DNA of 33,852 nt from DASVEE01 sp036399695 (GTDB lineage: Bacteria > Acidobacteriota > Thermoanaerobaculia > Gp7-AA8), in NCBI GenBank assembly GCA_036399695.1, contig DASWMP010000346.1, positions 1 to 33,852 of the forward strand. Reading direction: 5' to 3'. Below the pieces are notes generated by a model. The model did not search any database. It was given only the letters and a program-made list of their open reading frames with translations, and was not told the origin of the DNA. Position 1 is the first letter of the stretch, and every line of letters starts with the position of its first letter. Positions 1 through 8,350 of this stretch are shown piece after piece. The position numbers and the translations under genes were made by a program.

Positions 1-65
1 GTGGCGAATGCCACCGCTCTGGTACACGTATAAAAGAGCGGTGGCGTTCGCCACCGCACTCCGAG
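1..65. repeat. Palindromic intergenic element, copy 1 (left-truncated)
   Basis: This is a nested inverted repeat. An inner pair (GCCACCGCTCT and AGAGCGGTGGC) flanks a loop containing TACACGTATAAA, and the right outer arm is CGCCACCGCACTCCGAG. The matching left outer arm is cut off by the window edge but is visible in the second copy at 33795. Completing it from that copy gives an element of about 76 bp. It ends 12 bp from the stop codon of the E2 gene, so it probably acts as the 3' hairpin or terminator of the pdh operon. Confidence 0.75.
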
Positions 66-77
66 ACGCAGATGTGC

Positions 78-1499
78 CTACACCACGATCCGCAGAGGCT
101 GCTCGATGTATGCCCGCAGAGTCTTCAGGAACTCCGCCCCGGTGGCGCCGTCGATGATGCGGTGATCGCACGACATCGTCACTTTCATCCGGTCGCGGAT
201 GATGACCTGACGGTTGGCGTCGACGATCGGGCGTGCTTCCGCGGCGCCGATCGCGAGAATCGCGGCGTTCGGCGGGTTGATGATGGCGGTGAACTCCTCG
301 ATGCCCCAGGCGCCGAGGTTCGAGATCGTGAAGGTGCTGCCCTGGTACTCGTTCGGCAGCAGCTTGCGATTCTTCGCCTTCTCCGCGAGCACCCGTACCT
401 CGGCGGCGATGTCCGCCACCGACTTCTGGTCGGCGTTGCGGATGACCGGCGTGATCAGCCCTTCAGGCGTGGCCACGGCGATGCCGACGTGCACCTCACC
501 GTGTTGCGTGATGGCGTCATCGCCCCAGCTCGCGTTGATATTCGGATGGTGGCGCAGCGCCAGCGCGGTCGCGCGGACGATGAAGTCGTTGACGCTGATC
601 TTCGCGCCCGTGATCTCGAGCAGTTGCTTGCGCAGTTCCATGAGCAGCGTGACGTCGTAGTCCGCCGTCAGGTAAAAGTGCGGGATCGGGCCGGTCGATT
701 CACCCAGACGCTTGGCGATCGTGCGCCGCATCGCCGAGAGCGGAATGATCTTCGTCTCCAGCGGCGGGATACCCGGCGCCATCGACGGAGCCGGCGTGTA
801 GCCGCTCGCCGGCGCCGCGGGCTTCTGCGCGCCTTCGCTCTTGGCCGGAGCGGCAGCCTGTTGCGGTGCGCGCTGCGCGTTCTGCACGTCGCTGGCGACG
901 ATCCGTCCACGCGGCCCACTCCCCTGCACGGTCTTCAGATCGACGCCGAGGTCCTCGGCCATCTTCCGGGCCAGCGGCGATGACCGGCGGCGATCGCCGG
1001 ACTGCGGGACCGCTTCCGCGGGCGTCGAAGGCTCCGACTGCGTCTTGTCGCGGCGCAGCCCCTTGTGCTCGATCGCTTCCGCGTACTCGCCGGTCGTGTG
1101 CTTGACCGAGTCCTTCCTGTCGGTGCCGCGGCGCTGCGGAGACGCCTCGTCTTTGGCTTCTTCTTTCGGTTGTTCCTTTGGCTGGTCCTTTGGCTGGTCC
1201 TTCGCCTCGGGCGCGGGTGCCGGTGCGGACTCCTGCTTCGGAGCGGCCGCCTCTTCCTTCTCGCCGTCGCCGAGGATGCGCGCCAGCGTCTCGCCGATCG
1301 GGACCATCTGGCCTTCGGATGCTTTCAGCTCGCCGAGCGTGCCGTCCGCTTCCGCCTCGAGGTCGAGGTTCACCTTGTCGGTCTCGATCTCCAGGACCGG
1401 CTCACCTCTGGTGACCTTGTCTCCAGCCTTCTTGTACCAGCGGACGACCTTACCCTCGGCCATCGCGTCGCCCACTTTGGGCATGATGATCTCGGCCAC
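78..1499 (-). CDS. pdhC: Pyruvate dehydrogenase E2, dihydrolipoamide acetyltransferase
   Basis: This is the core acyltransferase of a 2-oxo acid dehydrogenase complex. It takes the acetyl group from E1 onto a swinging lipoyl arm and passes it to CoA in the cytoplasm. The 473-residue protein has one lipoyl domain (about 1-77) with the lipoylated Lys42 in ETDKV. An Ala/Pro/Lys/Glu-rich linker (about 80-170) includes tandem QPKD/QPKE units. A peripheral-subunit-binding domain (about 174-207, SSPLARKMAEDLG and GSGPRGRI) is followed by the catalytic domain (about 247-473) with the active-site motif DHRIIDG (His446, Asp450). The start lies 6 bp after the E1 beta stop, and the gene is last in a three-gene operon. 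No E3 gene lies in the window. An exclusively branched-chain enzyme is possible, but the E1 partners look pyruvate/acetoin-like. Confidence 0.95.
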   Translation of the reverse strand: MAEIIMPKVGDAMAEGKVVRWYKKAGDKVTRGEPVLEIETDKVNLDLEAEADGTLGELKASEGQMVPIGETLARILGDGEKEEAAAPKQESAPAPAPEAKDQPKDQPKEQPKEEAKDEASPQRRGTDRKDSVKHTTGEYAEAIEHKGLRRDKTQSEPSTPAEAVPQSGDRRRSSPLARKMAEDLGVDLKTVQGSGPRGRIVASDVQNAQRAPQQAAAPAKSEGAQKPAAPASGYTPAPSMAPGIPPLETKIIPLSAMRRTIAKRLGESTGPIPHFYLTADYDVTLLMELRKQLLEITGAKISVNDFIVRATALALRHHPNINASWGDDAITQHGEVHVGIAVATPEGLITPVIRNADQKSVADIAAEVRVLAEKAKNRKLLPNEYQGSTFTISNLGAWGIEEFTAIINPPNAAILAIGAAEARPIVDANRQVIIRDRMKVTMSCDHRIIDGATGAEFLKTLRAYIEQPLRIVV

Positions 1500-1505
1500 G
1501 TCTGT

Positions 1506-2510
1506 CTACCCCCGGTCCGCGGAACCCGCGCGGTACATGACTTTCTTGACGGCGCGGATGATCTCCGGCTCGTGCGGCGTCGCTCCCAGCTCGAGGTTGC
1601 GCGCATACGGCATCGGCACGTCCTCGCCCGTCACACGGGCCACCGGTGCGTCGAGCTCGTCGAACATCGCTTCCGTGATGCTGGCGGCGATCTCGGCGGC
1701 GGCGCCGAACGGCTTCCACTGCTCCTGCACCACGACGGCCCGATGCGTCTTCTGAACCGAGGCGTAGACCGGATCCATGTCCAGCGGACGGATGGAGCGG
1801 AGGTCGATGACGTCGCACTCGATCCCTTCGTCCTTCGCGAGCTGCTCGGCGACGGTGAGCGAGAGCTGCATCATCCGGCCGTACGAGACGATCGTGACGT
1901 CCTTCCCTTCGCGGGCGACGCGCGACTTGCCGAACGGCACGGTGAAGTCCGGATCGTCCGGCACATCGCCCTTCATGCCGTACAGCGCGGCGCTCTCGAG
2001 GAAGATGACCGGATCCTTGCCGCGGATGGCGGTCTTGAGCATCCCCTTCGCGTCCGCCGGCGTGCCCGGCGCCACGACGTGGATGCCGGGAAAGTGGCCG
2101 TAGAACGACTCGAAGGACTGCGAGTGCTGCGCGCTGAGCTGGACGCCGGCGCCGTGCGGGCCGCGGACGACCATGGGGATGTTCACCTGGCCGCCGGAGA
2201 AGTAGCGGATCTTCGCGGCGTGGTTGACGATCTGGTCGGCGGCGACGATGGCGAAGTTCATCGTCATCATCTCCACGATCGGCCGGAGACCGAGCATGGC
2301 CATGCCGACGGCAGTGCCGACCATGCCGGCTTCGGCGATCGGCGTGTCGATGACACGCGTGCCGCCGTACTTTTTCAGCATGCCGGCGGTGATGCGGAAG
2401 GTGCCTTCGTAAACACCGATGTCCTCACCCATGATGAGAACGTTCGGGTCGCGATCCATCTCCTCCATCATTGCGTCGCGGATCGCGTCGCGATAACTCT
2501 TTTCGGCCAT
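1506..2510 (-). CDS. pdhB: Pyruvate dehydrogenase E1 component, beta subunit
   Basis: This is the beta chain of the heterotetrameric thiamine-diphosphate decarboxylase (E1). With the alpha chain it decarboxylates pyruvate and reductively acetylates the lipoyl group of E2. At 334 residues it has normal length. The transketolase pyrimidine-binding fold is seen in the N-terminal half (VLIMGEDIGVYEGTF, DTPIAEAGMVGTAVGMAM), and the C-terminal transketolase domain in DVIDLRSIRPLD and VVVQEQWKPFGAAAEIAA. It starts directly after the alpha-subunit stop with no gap, so translation of the two chains is probably coupled and stoichiometric. Acetoin dehydrogenase beta (AcoB) is the main alternative, but no acetoin genes accompany it. 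Confidence 0.94.
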   Translation of the reverse strand: MAEKSYRDAIRDAMMEEMDRDPNVLIMGEDIGVYEGTFRITAGMLKKYGGTRVIDTPIAEAGMVGTAVGMAMLGLRPIVEMMTMNFAIVAADQIVNHAAKIRYFSGGQVNIPMVVRGPHGAGVQLSAQHSQSFESFYGHFPGIHVVAPGTPADAKGMLKTAIRGKDPVIFLESAALYGMKGDVPDDPDFTVPFGKSRVAREGKDVTIVSYGRMMQLSLTVAEQLAKDEGIECDVIDLRSIRPLDMDPVYASVQKTHRAVVVQEQWKPFGAAAEIAASITEAMFDELDAPVARVTGEDVPMPYARNLELGATPHEPEIIRAVKKVMYRAGSADRG

Positions 2511-3566
2511 CTAATCTCTCTCGGATTCGCTGACGGGCCGCGGCCCGTGCTCGGCGATGACATCGTCGAAGAGCTCGTGCGGCTCGGGTGCCGGGCTCTC
2601 CTCGGCGAACTTGACCGCCTTGGCGGCTTCTTCGGTGGCCCACTCGTCCATCTTCTTCACGTCCTCCTCGGTGAGACCACAGATCTCGCCGAGGCGCGTG
2701 CGCAGGATGGTGATGGGATCGCGGCCGCGGTGCTGTTCGACCTCGTCCTTCGAGCGGTACGGCTGGAGGATGTCGGCGGCGCCATGCCCCGAGAAGCGGT
2801 AGGTGACCGCCTCGATGCAGTACGGCTTGCCGGTCTCGCGCACCTGGCGGATGACGCGATCGGCGACGCCCCGGACGGCGAAGATGTCCTGCCCGTCGAC
2901 CTTCTCTGACGGGAAGTTGTACGCCCGGACGCGCGCCGACAGGTCGGTGAGCGCGGAGTGGCGGTCGAGCGCCGTGCCCATGGCGTAGCCGTTGTTCTCG
3001 ATGACGAAGACGATCGGGCACATCCCCTGGTTGCCCCAGAGGCCGGCCATGTTCATCGCCTCGTGGAACGAGCCGATGTTCATCGCGCCGTCACCGAAGT
3101 AGCAGACGACGACGGCGTCGCTCCCCTGGTAGCGCCGGGCGTACGCGGCGCCGGCTGCCAGCGTCAGATGCCCGCCGACGATGCCGTAGCCGCCGTAGAG
3201 ACCATGCTCGACGTCGAAGAGGTGCATGGAGCCCCCCTTCCCTTTCGAGAGACCGGTCTTCTTGCCGAACAGCTCGGCCATGACCTTGCCGGGATCGGAG
3301 CCGAGCGCGAGCGCCTGGGCGTGATCGCGGTAGCCGCAGAAGACGATGTCGTCCTTCCGCAACGCGCTGATGATGCCGCTGGCGACCGCTTCCTGGCCGA
3401 TGTAGACGTGAAGGTAACCGCCGATCTTCCCTTTCCGGAACTCGCGCTCGGTGGCCTCTTCGAAACGGCGGATGAAAAGCATCTGCCGCAGAATGTCGGT
3501 CCACTCGGGCGCGCAGACCGGATCGTCGACCGCGGCTGTACTTGCCTGTGATTTCTGCTTAGCCAT
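2511..3566 (-). CDS. pdhA: Pyruvate dehydrogenase E1 component, alpha subunit
   Basis: This chain carries the thiamine-diphosphate motif of heterotetrameric E1: GDGAMN at about 159-164 and the closing NN at 191-192 (ENNGYAMGT). Other family hallmarks are RRFEEATEREF near the N terminus, the substrate-pocket region YRDHAQALALG, and KGKGGSMHLFD. Its 351 residues are normal for the family. It is the first gene of the pdhA-pdhB-pdhC operon. The ATG at 3566 is preceded by an AT-rich CATTGAATA without a clear Shine-Dalgarno sequence, so translation may start on a very short leader. The promoter should lie in the repeat-bearing gap 3567-3874. Confidence 0.95.
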   Translation of the reverse strand: MAKQKSQASTAAVDDPVCAPEWTDILRQMLFIRRFEEATEREFRKGKIGGYLHVYIGQEAVASGIISALRKDDIVFCGYRDHAQALALGSDPGKVMAELFGKKTGLSKGKGGSMHLFDVEHGLYGGYGIVGGHLTLAAGAAYARRYQGSDAVVVCYFGDGAMNIGSFHEAMNMAGLWGNQGMCPIVFVIENNGYAMGTALDRHSALTDLSARVRAYNFPSEKVDGQDIFAVRGVADRVIRQVRETGKPYCIEAVTYRFSGHGAADILQPYRSKDEVEQHRGRDPITILRTRLGEICGLTEEDVKKMDEWATEEAAKAVKFAEESPAPEPHELFDDVIAEHGPRPVSESERD

Positions 3567-3673
3567 TATTCAATGAGGGCGGCGTTGCACATCGCACGCC
3601 GCGCGGGCGCGGATTGTAGACCAGATGAGCGCGCATGGCGCCATGGGGTGCGATCGCGCCCGGATCGGAGCTG

Positions 3674-3708
3674 TGGGCCAATGGCCGGTGGTCAGTGGCC
3701 GGTGCCGC
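3674..3708. repeat. Degenerate heptanucleotide tandem repeat (TGGCCGG type)
   Basis: There are about five 7-bp units in register (TGGGCCA, ATGGCCG, GTGGTCA, GTGGCCG, GTGCCGC) in the gap upstream of pdhA. This is one of several loci in the window where intergenic DNA has a strict 7-bp period with a locus-specific unit. Confidence 0.6.
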
Positions 3709-3740
3709 GCTGCGCGCACATTTCTACCGACCACCGCCAC

Positions 3741-3756
3741 CCGTGGGATCCCACGG
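3741..3756. promoter_or_regulatory. Perfect 16-bp palindrome
   Basis: CCGTGGGATCCCACGG is its own reverse complement. It lies in the gap between the MFS gene and pdhA, about 185 bp upstream of the pdhA start. It could be an operator or part of the surrounding repeat cluster; the sequence alone does not decide. Confidence 0.35.
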
Positions 3757-3766
3757 TCCGACCGAT

Positions 3767-3866
3767 CGGACAGATGGGACCTAGGGGACCTGTGAGACGC
3801 AGGTTCGCCGTTGATCTCCCATAGGTCCATACGTCCTATAGGTCCCATCGGTCCCATCGTTTCTCC
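3767..3866. repeat. Inverted pair of 9-bp (GGGACCTAT-type) arrays
   Basis: The left arm carries GACAGATGGGACCTAGGGG and the right arm carries CCCATAGGTCC, CCTATAGGTCCCATC and GGTCCCATCGTTTC. The arms are facing copies of a roughly 9-bp unit family (TGGGACCTA, TGGGACAGA) that recurs at four other intergenic loci. It sits just after the MFS stop at 3875 (minus strand) and could form a long hairpin acting as a terminator. The rest of gap 3567-3874 shows only the heptamer run and the 16-bp palindrome. Confidence 0.7.
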
Positions 3867-3874
3867 GTTGCTTG

Positions 3875-5170
3875 TTACGCCGCGGCCGGCGCGGGCTCCT
3901 CATCCAGCTTGGTGCCGCGCAGGATGAACCAGGCGGCCACGATGGCCAGGATCACGCCGTTTACCCCAAGGGCCCAGGAGATGGTCCAGCGTTCGGCGGC
4001 GTAGCCGGCGACGAGGTTGCCTAACGGCATGCCGCCGCGGAAGGCCAGCATGAAGATCGACATGACACGGCCACGCATGGCGTCGCTGGTCGTGAGCTGC
4101 ACGAGGGAGCTGTAGAGCGAGATCACGCCCACGATGCAGGCGCCGGCGAAGAAAGCGATGACGAGGCTCAGCGCCAGGATCTTCGAAAACGCAAAGGCGA
4201 CGAGCAGGCAGGCGAAGGCGAGTTGCAGCATCAGCGCGACCCTCCCCTTGCGCGGCAGGTGCGCGGTGGCGGCGATGATGACGGCGCCGGCGACCGAGCC
4301 GAGGCCGTATGTCGTCATCAGCCCGGCGTAGCCCTGCGCGTTGAGGCCGAAGATCGTCTTGGCCACCACCGGCAAAAACGTCACGATGGGCATGCCCAGG
4401 AACGTGCCGACGAAGGCGAGGAACGTCAGCCGCACCAGCAGCCGCCGGCGGGCGACGAACTGGAAGCCCGCCTTCATCTCCTCGATCAAGCCCCCCTTCC
4501 CCTCCTGCGTTTCGACCTTCGGGGAGTTGATGCGGTTCAGGGAGATGATCACCGCCAGGAACGAGAGACCGTTGACGGCGAAGCAGGCCGCGGCGCCGAG
4601 CGTGCTGAGGGCGAGGCCGGCGAGAATCGGTCCGATGACGCGCGCCAGGTTGAACTGCATGGAGTTCATCGCGATCGCGTTGGGCATGTCCTGCCGCTTG
4701 ACCAGCAGCGGCAGCAGCGAGATGTACGCGGGGCCGCTGAACGACTGAGCGCTGCCGGTGAGGAACGAGAGCACGAAGATGTGCCACACCTGCACCTGCC
4801 CGAAGTAGATGAGCGCCGCGAGGATGAAGGCGAAGCCCATCTGCAGGTATTGCGACAGGAGCATGATCTTCTTCCGCTCGATCCGGTCGGCGACGACGCC
4901 GCCGAAGAGCGAGAAGATGAGCATCGGCCCGGTCGACAGGAAGCCGTCGACGCCGAGGAGAAACGCGGAGTTGGTCATCTGCAGGACGACCCAGCCCTGC
5001 GCGACCGTCTGCATCCACGTTCCGGTCGTGGAGGTGAAGGCGCCGAGCCAGAGGAGACGGAAGTCGCGATAGCGCAGGGCGCTGAACGTCCGCGCCAGCG
5101 CATTCCGCGGGCGCGGCGGAAAGGAGGCTTCGGACTCGAGTGCTTCTTCCTGGGGGAGCGACGCGCTCAT
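3875..5170 (-). CDS. MFS transporter (EntS/MFS_3-like exporter)
   Basis: This is a 431-residue integral membrane protein of the major facilitator superfamily with about twelve hydrophobic segments. Family landmarks are FRLLWLGAFTSTTGTWMQTVAQGWVVLQ (read from about residue 33), the loop motif GGVVADRIERKK between TM2 and TM3, and the central gap between the six-helix halves. The closest recognisable family is the enterobactin/macrolide-exporter-like MFS_3 group; the substrate cannot be inferred. I chose the ATG at 5170 (MSASLPQEE) over longer in-frame openings because it overlaps the ruvC stop in an ATGA, a typical coupled arrangement. Ruv and MFS functions are unrelated, so the pairing is probably positional. 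Confidence 0.88.
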   Translation of the reverse strand: MSASLPQEEALESEASFPPRPRNALARTFSALRYRDFRLLWLGAFTSTTGTWMQTVAQGWVVLQMTNSAFLLGVDGFLSTGPMLIFSLFGGVVADRIERKKIMLLSQYLQMGFAFILAALIYFGQVQVWHIFVLSFLTGSAQSFSGPAYISLLPLLVKRQDMPNAIAMNSMQFNLARVIGPILAGLALSTLGAAACFAVNGLSFLAVIISLNRINSPKVETQEGKGGLIEEMKAGFQFVARRRLLVRLTFLAFVGTFLGMPIVTFLPVVAKTIFGLNAQGYAGLMTTYGLGSVAGAVIIAATAHLPRKGRVALMLQLAFACLLVAFAFSKILALSLVIAFFAGACIVGVISLYSSLVQLTTSDAMRGRVMSIFMLAFRGGMPLGNLVAGYAAERWTISWALGVNGVILAIVAAWFILRGTKLDEEPAPAAA

Positions 5171-5667
5171 GCTCGTATCTTCAGTTTGGCGTTCGTGCCG
5201 GCGGTGTGCGCGTGGCAGATGGCGATGGCGAGCGCGTCGGAAGCGTCGGCGCCCATCTTCAGCGCGGAACACCCCGGCAGCAGCAGCCGCACCATCTTCG
5301 CAACCTGCTCCTTTTCGGCGCGGCCGTAGCCGACGACGGCGTTCTTGACCGCGCTCGGCGCGTACTCGAACACCCCGAGCTTCGCCGCCTGCGCCGCCAG
5401 CAGGATCACCCCGCGGGCATGCGCGAGCTGGATGAGGCTGTGAACGTTCTGGCCGGCGAAGGGCGTCTCGACGGCGACGACGGCCGGCTGCGTCCGGCCG
5501 ATCACGACCGACAGCTCCTCATGAATCTTCACCAGCCGCTCAGGCAGCTCCGCCCCGCGCACGGTGCGAATGGAGCCCTGCTCGACGAGAGCGAGACGCC
5601 CTTTCTCGTAATCGATGACGCCATAGCCGGTGGTGATGGAGCCAGGATCGACCCCGAGGATGCGCAC
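5167..5667 (-). CDS. ruvC: Holliday junction resolvase RuvC
   Basis: This is the dimeric endonuclease that cleaves four-way DNA junctions during recombination repair, with RuvAB. At 166 residues it is close to the usual 160-175. The RNase H-like fold keeps all four acidic catalytic residues: Asp7 in ILGVDPGS, Glu67 in VAVETPF, and Asp141 and Asp144 in GADASDALA. It starts at a GTG (5667), placing MRILGVDPG at the canonical N terminus. No Shine-Dalgarno sequence is visible; instead the leader consists of heptameric TTCACCC-type repeats. The 3' end overlaps the MFS start by 4 bp. ruvA and ruvB are not in the window. Confidence 0.96.
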   Translation of the reverse strand: MRILGVDPGSITTGYGVIDYEKGRLALVEQGSIRTVRGAELPERLVKIHEELSVVIGRTQPAVVAVETPFAGQNVHSLIQLAHARGVILLAAQAAKLGVFEYAPSAVKNAVVGYGRAEKEQVAKMVRLLLPGCSALKMGADASDALAIAICHAHTAGTNAKLKIRA

Positions 5668-5688
5668 GGGTGAATGGTAAAGGGTGAA
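5668..5688. repeat. Heptamer run in the ruvC leader
   Basis: Three 7-bp units (GGGTGAA, TGGTAAA, GGGTGAA on the plus strand) directly abut the GTG start of ruvC and replace the region where a ribosome binding site would be expected. Confidence 0.5.
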
Positions 5689-5760
5689 GGGGGGGATGGT
5701 GGAGGGAGATTTTGAAACGGAGATGCCAAAGTTGGGGTGACGACCTGAAGTCCGGAGAAG

Positions 5761-5866
5761 CTTGAACGCAGAACGCAGAACGCAGAACGATGAATTGAGA
5801 AGCTCTCAGCGTTCTGCGTTCTGCGTTCTGCGTTCTGCGTTCTGCGTTCTGCGTTCTGCGTTCAAG
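5761..5866. repeat. Heptamer GCGTTCT array with perfect 29-bp inverted arm
   Basis: Eight tandem 7-bp units (GCGTTCT, the last GCGTTCA) run from 5809 to 5864. Facing them at 5761-5789 are units of the reverse complement (AGAACGC). The outermost 29 bp on each side are perfectly complementary, so the transcript could fold into a very long hairpin. The TGA stop of trmB (5862-5864) is formed inside the last unit, so the array encroaches on the gene's end. It may serve as the trmB terminator. Confidence 0.85.
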
Positions 5867-6467
5867 GTTCTCCGGCACGAGCCATCGCCAACTCGTTCCA
5901 GAACCTCACCTCGTATATCGGCCGCCCTTCCTCCCGATACTTCGCTTCATAGTTCGTCCGCGGCGGATCGTCCGGTCCGGGGATGCGGCGCTCGGACCTG
6001 GGAAAGAACTCCTCGATGATCGGGGCCACGGACTCGTAGTACTCTTGATGGTCCGTCACGTAGACGCCCAGTCCGCCCGGTAACAGGACGCGTCGCAGTT
6101 CCGTCAGCACCTCGGGGCGGATGATGCGGCGCTTTCGTTCCTTCTTGCGCGGCCAGGGATCGGGAAAATAGATGTGCACCTCCGCCAGCGACGCGTCCGG
6201 CACCATGTCCTTGAGCACGAGATAGGCGTCGTGGTTGACGAGGCGGAGGTTCTGCAGGTTGCGCTTGAGCACCCGCGCGCGAATCAGGCGGTGGTAGTGC
6301 AGCGACTTCTCGATGCCGAGCAGGTTCACGTCCGGCCGCTCCGTGGCCGTGGCGATGAGAAAGCGTCCCTTGCCCGAGCCGATCTCCAGGACGACCGGAT
6401 TGCCGTTGCCGAACAGCTCTTTGAAATCGAAGCGGTAAAAGCCGGTCTCCCGGGGGTTGATCTCCAT
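5862..6467 (-). CDS. trmB: tRNA (guanine-N7-)-methyltransferase
   Basis: This enzyme uses S-adenosylmethionine to methylate G46 in the variable loop of tRNAs. The 201-residue protein carries the SAM-binding motif VLEIGSGKGRFL (about 26-37), the GIEKS acidic-loop motif, the diagnostic HIYFPDPWPRKKERKRR (about 98-114) and the C-terminal TNYEAKYREEGRPIYE. It starts at ATG 6467 without a strong Shine-Dalgarno. It is slightly shorter than the E. coli protein because the N-terminal extension is absent. It ends inside the GCGTTCT array, and its last codons (AGEP) read into the repeat border. Confidence 0.94.
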   Translation of the reverse strand: MEINPRETGFYRFDFKELFGNGNPVVLEIGSGKGRFLIATATERPDVNLLGIEKSLHYHRLIRARVLKRNLQNLRLVNHDAYLVLKDMVPDASLAEVHIYFPDPWPRKKERKRRIIRPEVLTELRRVLLPGGLGVYVTDHQEYYESVAPIIEEFFPRSERRIPGPDDPPRTNYEAKYREEGRPIYEVRFWNELAMARAGEP

Positions 6468-6572
6468 GCGCGGCGCACCCTACACGAACCCGGAATCGCA
6501 GACAATTGACTCTCTTAAGTTACTGATTCGGCGCAAGTTGCCGCACACGTGGTAAGGTAGTTCCACACGAAA

Positions 6573-7118
6573 ATGAACGTGCTTACGAACGACACCTTCG
6601 ACGAGCGACATTTCGAGGAGCTCTACGAGCACTACTTCGATCTGCTCCGTCAGATCGCGGTGCACAAGTTCAAAGTGCCGGACTACGAAGCCGAGGCACT
6701 GGTGCACGACGTGCTCCTGAGCTACCTGCGCAAAAGCGGGAGCATCGCGGACCTGCGGCCGTGGCTCATCGGCGCGATCTGCTACGCCAGCCGGCATTAC
6801 TGGCGGCTGCAGAAAGGGAACGCGTCGACGGACGACGAGACCCAGCCGCAGTATCCCGATCCGGCTTCGCTCTCGATCCTCGACTCATTGCCGGACCAGA
6901 TCGCCGCACGCGAGCTGCTGGCGCGCCTCCCGCTGCGCGCACAGCAGATCCTGCACATGCGTTTCTTCGAAGGCTTCTCCATGATCGAGATCGGCCAGCG
7001 CCTCGGCGTCCGGTCGAAGTACGCGCAGAAGCTGGTGGCCAAGTACCTCAAGCGCGCGGCGCTGCTGTCGACCGAGCCGGTCAACACGCCGGTCACGAAG
7101 AACAAGGAGAAGCGATGA
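6573..7118 (+). CDS. RNA polymerase sigma factor, ECF/sigma-70 family
   Basis: This is a 181-residue alternative sigma factor. Region 2 spans about 15-82 (FEELYEHYFDLLRQIAVHKF, VHDVLLSYLRKS, PWLIGAICYASRHYWR). Region 4 spans about 115-165 (LPLRAQQILHMRFFEGFSMI, EIGQRLGVRSKYAQKLVAKY) and forms the helix-turn-helix that reads the -35 box. It starts at ATG 6573 after the gap separating it from the divergent trmB. Its stop overlaps the start of the TPR gene in ATGA, so the two proteins are made together. No classical anti-sigma factor is adjacent; the coupled TPR protein may be the partner. Target promoters are unknown. Confidence 0.9.
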   Translation: MNVLTNDTFDERHFEELYEHYFDLLRQIAVHKFKVPDYEAEALVHDVLLSYLRKSGSIADLRPWLIGAICYASRHYWRLQKGNASTDDETQPQYPDPASLSILDSLPDQIAARELLARLPLRAQQILHMRFFEGFSMIEIGQRLGVRSKYAQKLVAKYLKRAALLSTEPVNTPVTKNKEKR

Positions 7119-8314
7119 GCGACGAGAACAACGTCGTGAGTTTCGGAAGCCGCCGCCGGCCCGATCCGGCTCTGGTCCGCGAGTTCGCCGCCACGGCGCG
7201 ACGCCTCCAGCAGGAACGGTCCACCTCGACCGAGCTGGTGGAACGGATGCTGCGCACGACGCCGCACCAGGACTGGGCCGCGCTCGCCGACAAGCCGTCG
7301 ATGCGCAACGCCGGCGTGCTGGAGAAGCTGGCCAACGAGATCTCCGCACGTCTGGAGACGAGCCCGCAGGAAGCACTGGCCCTCTCCAACCTGGCCACGA
7401 CCATCGCCGAGACGCTGCCGTTCGACTCCTATCCGCCGGTCGTGCTGGCGCAGATGCGCGCTCAGGCCTGGCGCGACCGCGCCCAGGCGCTGCGCTATCT
7501 CGCCAAGTACCGGGAGACGCTCGAAGCACTGGACCGTGCCGAGTCGCATCTCGCCGCCTTCGGCACGCTGATGCACGACAGGGCCATGGTCATGTACGTG
7601 CGCGGCAACACGCTCCGAGACATCGGAGCGCTCGACGAAGCCCTGTCGCTGCTGATCGAGAGCCGTCTCATTTTTGAGGAGCACGGCGATACACGCCGCT
7701 ACCTCTACTGCGGTGTCATGGAAGCCTCCGTTTACTATCGCAGTGGCGACTTCGTTGCCGGTCGCCAGCGCTACAGCGCATTGCTCGAAGTGGCGCGCGA
7801 CCTGAACGATCGCGAAACGGAGGCCCGCCTGCACAACAACATCGGCCAGTGCTCGACGCGCCTCGGAGAGTACGAGAACGCCGTCGTTCATCTGGCGCGA
7901 GCGCACGCTCTCTTCACTTCCCTGGGCCTGACGGCGGAGGCGCTTCGTACCGAACGCGCTGAGGCGAAGATCCTCGTGTCGAAAGGCGACTACCGGCGCG
8001 GAACCGCCGCTTTGCGCGAAGCTCGTACGAAGTTCCTGTCGCACGGCCTCATCGAAGAAGCGGGTCTTTGCGGACTGGAAGTCGTCGAGCTCCTGCTCGA
8101 GCGTGACGACGCGTCTCAGGCAGTCGAGCTTTCACGTGAGATCGTCGAGGAGTTTGCCGCCGCAGAGCTCAGCCATCGAGCAGTCGCGGCGCTGCAACAC
8201 CTGCATGCCGCATTGGAAGCGCGGCGTGCGTCGCGGGCGACGGTGCGCTCGATCGCCGAGTACATCGAGTCACTGCATCAAAATCCCGACGAAGAGTTCG
8301 TCGCCACCGCATGA
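7115..8314 (+). CDS. TPR-repeat protein coupled to the ECF sigma factor
   Basis: This is a 399-residue soluble protein beginning MSDENNVVSFGSRRRPDP. The middle and C-terminal parts are helical repeats of tetratricopeptide type, for example ALRYLAKYRETLEALDRAES, ALDEALSLLIESRLIFEEHG, ETEARLHNNIGQCSTRLGEY and LSKG-like turns such as LVSKGDYRRG. TPR arrays bind proteins, and no enzymatic domain is seen. The ATG lies in the sigma-factor stop (ATGA), which sets the start and excludes the longer reading frame. A hairpin follows at 8320-8340. I infer a role in sensing or holding the sigma factor, by context only. Confidence 0.85.
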   Translation: MSDENNVVSFGSRRRPDPALVREFAATARRLQQERSTSTELVERMLRTTPHQDWAALADKPSMRNAGVLEKLANEISARLETSPQEALALSNLATTIAETLPFDSYPPVVLAQMRAQAWRDRAQALRYLAKYRETLEALDRAESHLAAFGTLMHDRAMVMYVRGNTLRDIGALDEALSLLIESRLIFEEHGDTRRYLYCGVMEASVYYRSGDFVAGRQRYSALLEVARDLNDRETEARLHNNIGQCSTRLGEYENAVVHLARAHALFTSLGLTAEALRTERAEAKILVSKGDYRRGTAALREARTKFLSHGLIEEAGLCGLEVVELLLERDDASQAVELSREIVEEFAAAELSHRAVAALQHLHAALEARRASRATVRSIAEYIESLHQNPDEEFVATA

Positions 8315-8319
8315 GGTGC

Positions 8320-8340
8320 GGGCCGGCTGGTGGCCGGCCC
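8320..8340. terminator. Hairpin between convergent genes
   Basis: GGGCCGGC and GCCGGCCC pair around the loop TGGTG directly after the TPR gene stop and before the convergent small exported protein. There is no strong T-run, so intrinsic termination is plausible rather than certain. Confidence 0.5.
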
Positions 8341-8350
8341 GTCACGCCCA

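Noticed and set aside
1065..2909. 614-codon plus-strand frame over pdhB and pdhA
   Set aside because: Antisense shadow of two highly conserved E1 subunits; no start signal.
3570..3857. Small protein-coding frames in the gap upstream of pdhA
   Set aside because: They arise from stop-free repeat units (GPMGPIGRM-like translations) and have no ribosome binding sites.
6506..6572. Sigma-70 promoter TTGACT upstream of the ECF gene
   Set aside because: No acceptable -10 box lies 16-19 bp downstream of TTGACT, so I did not annotate a promoter.
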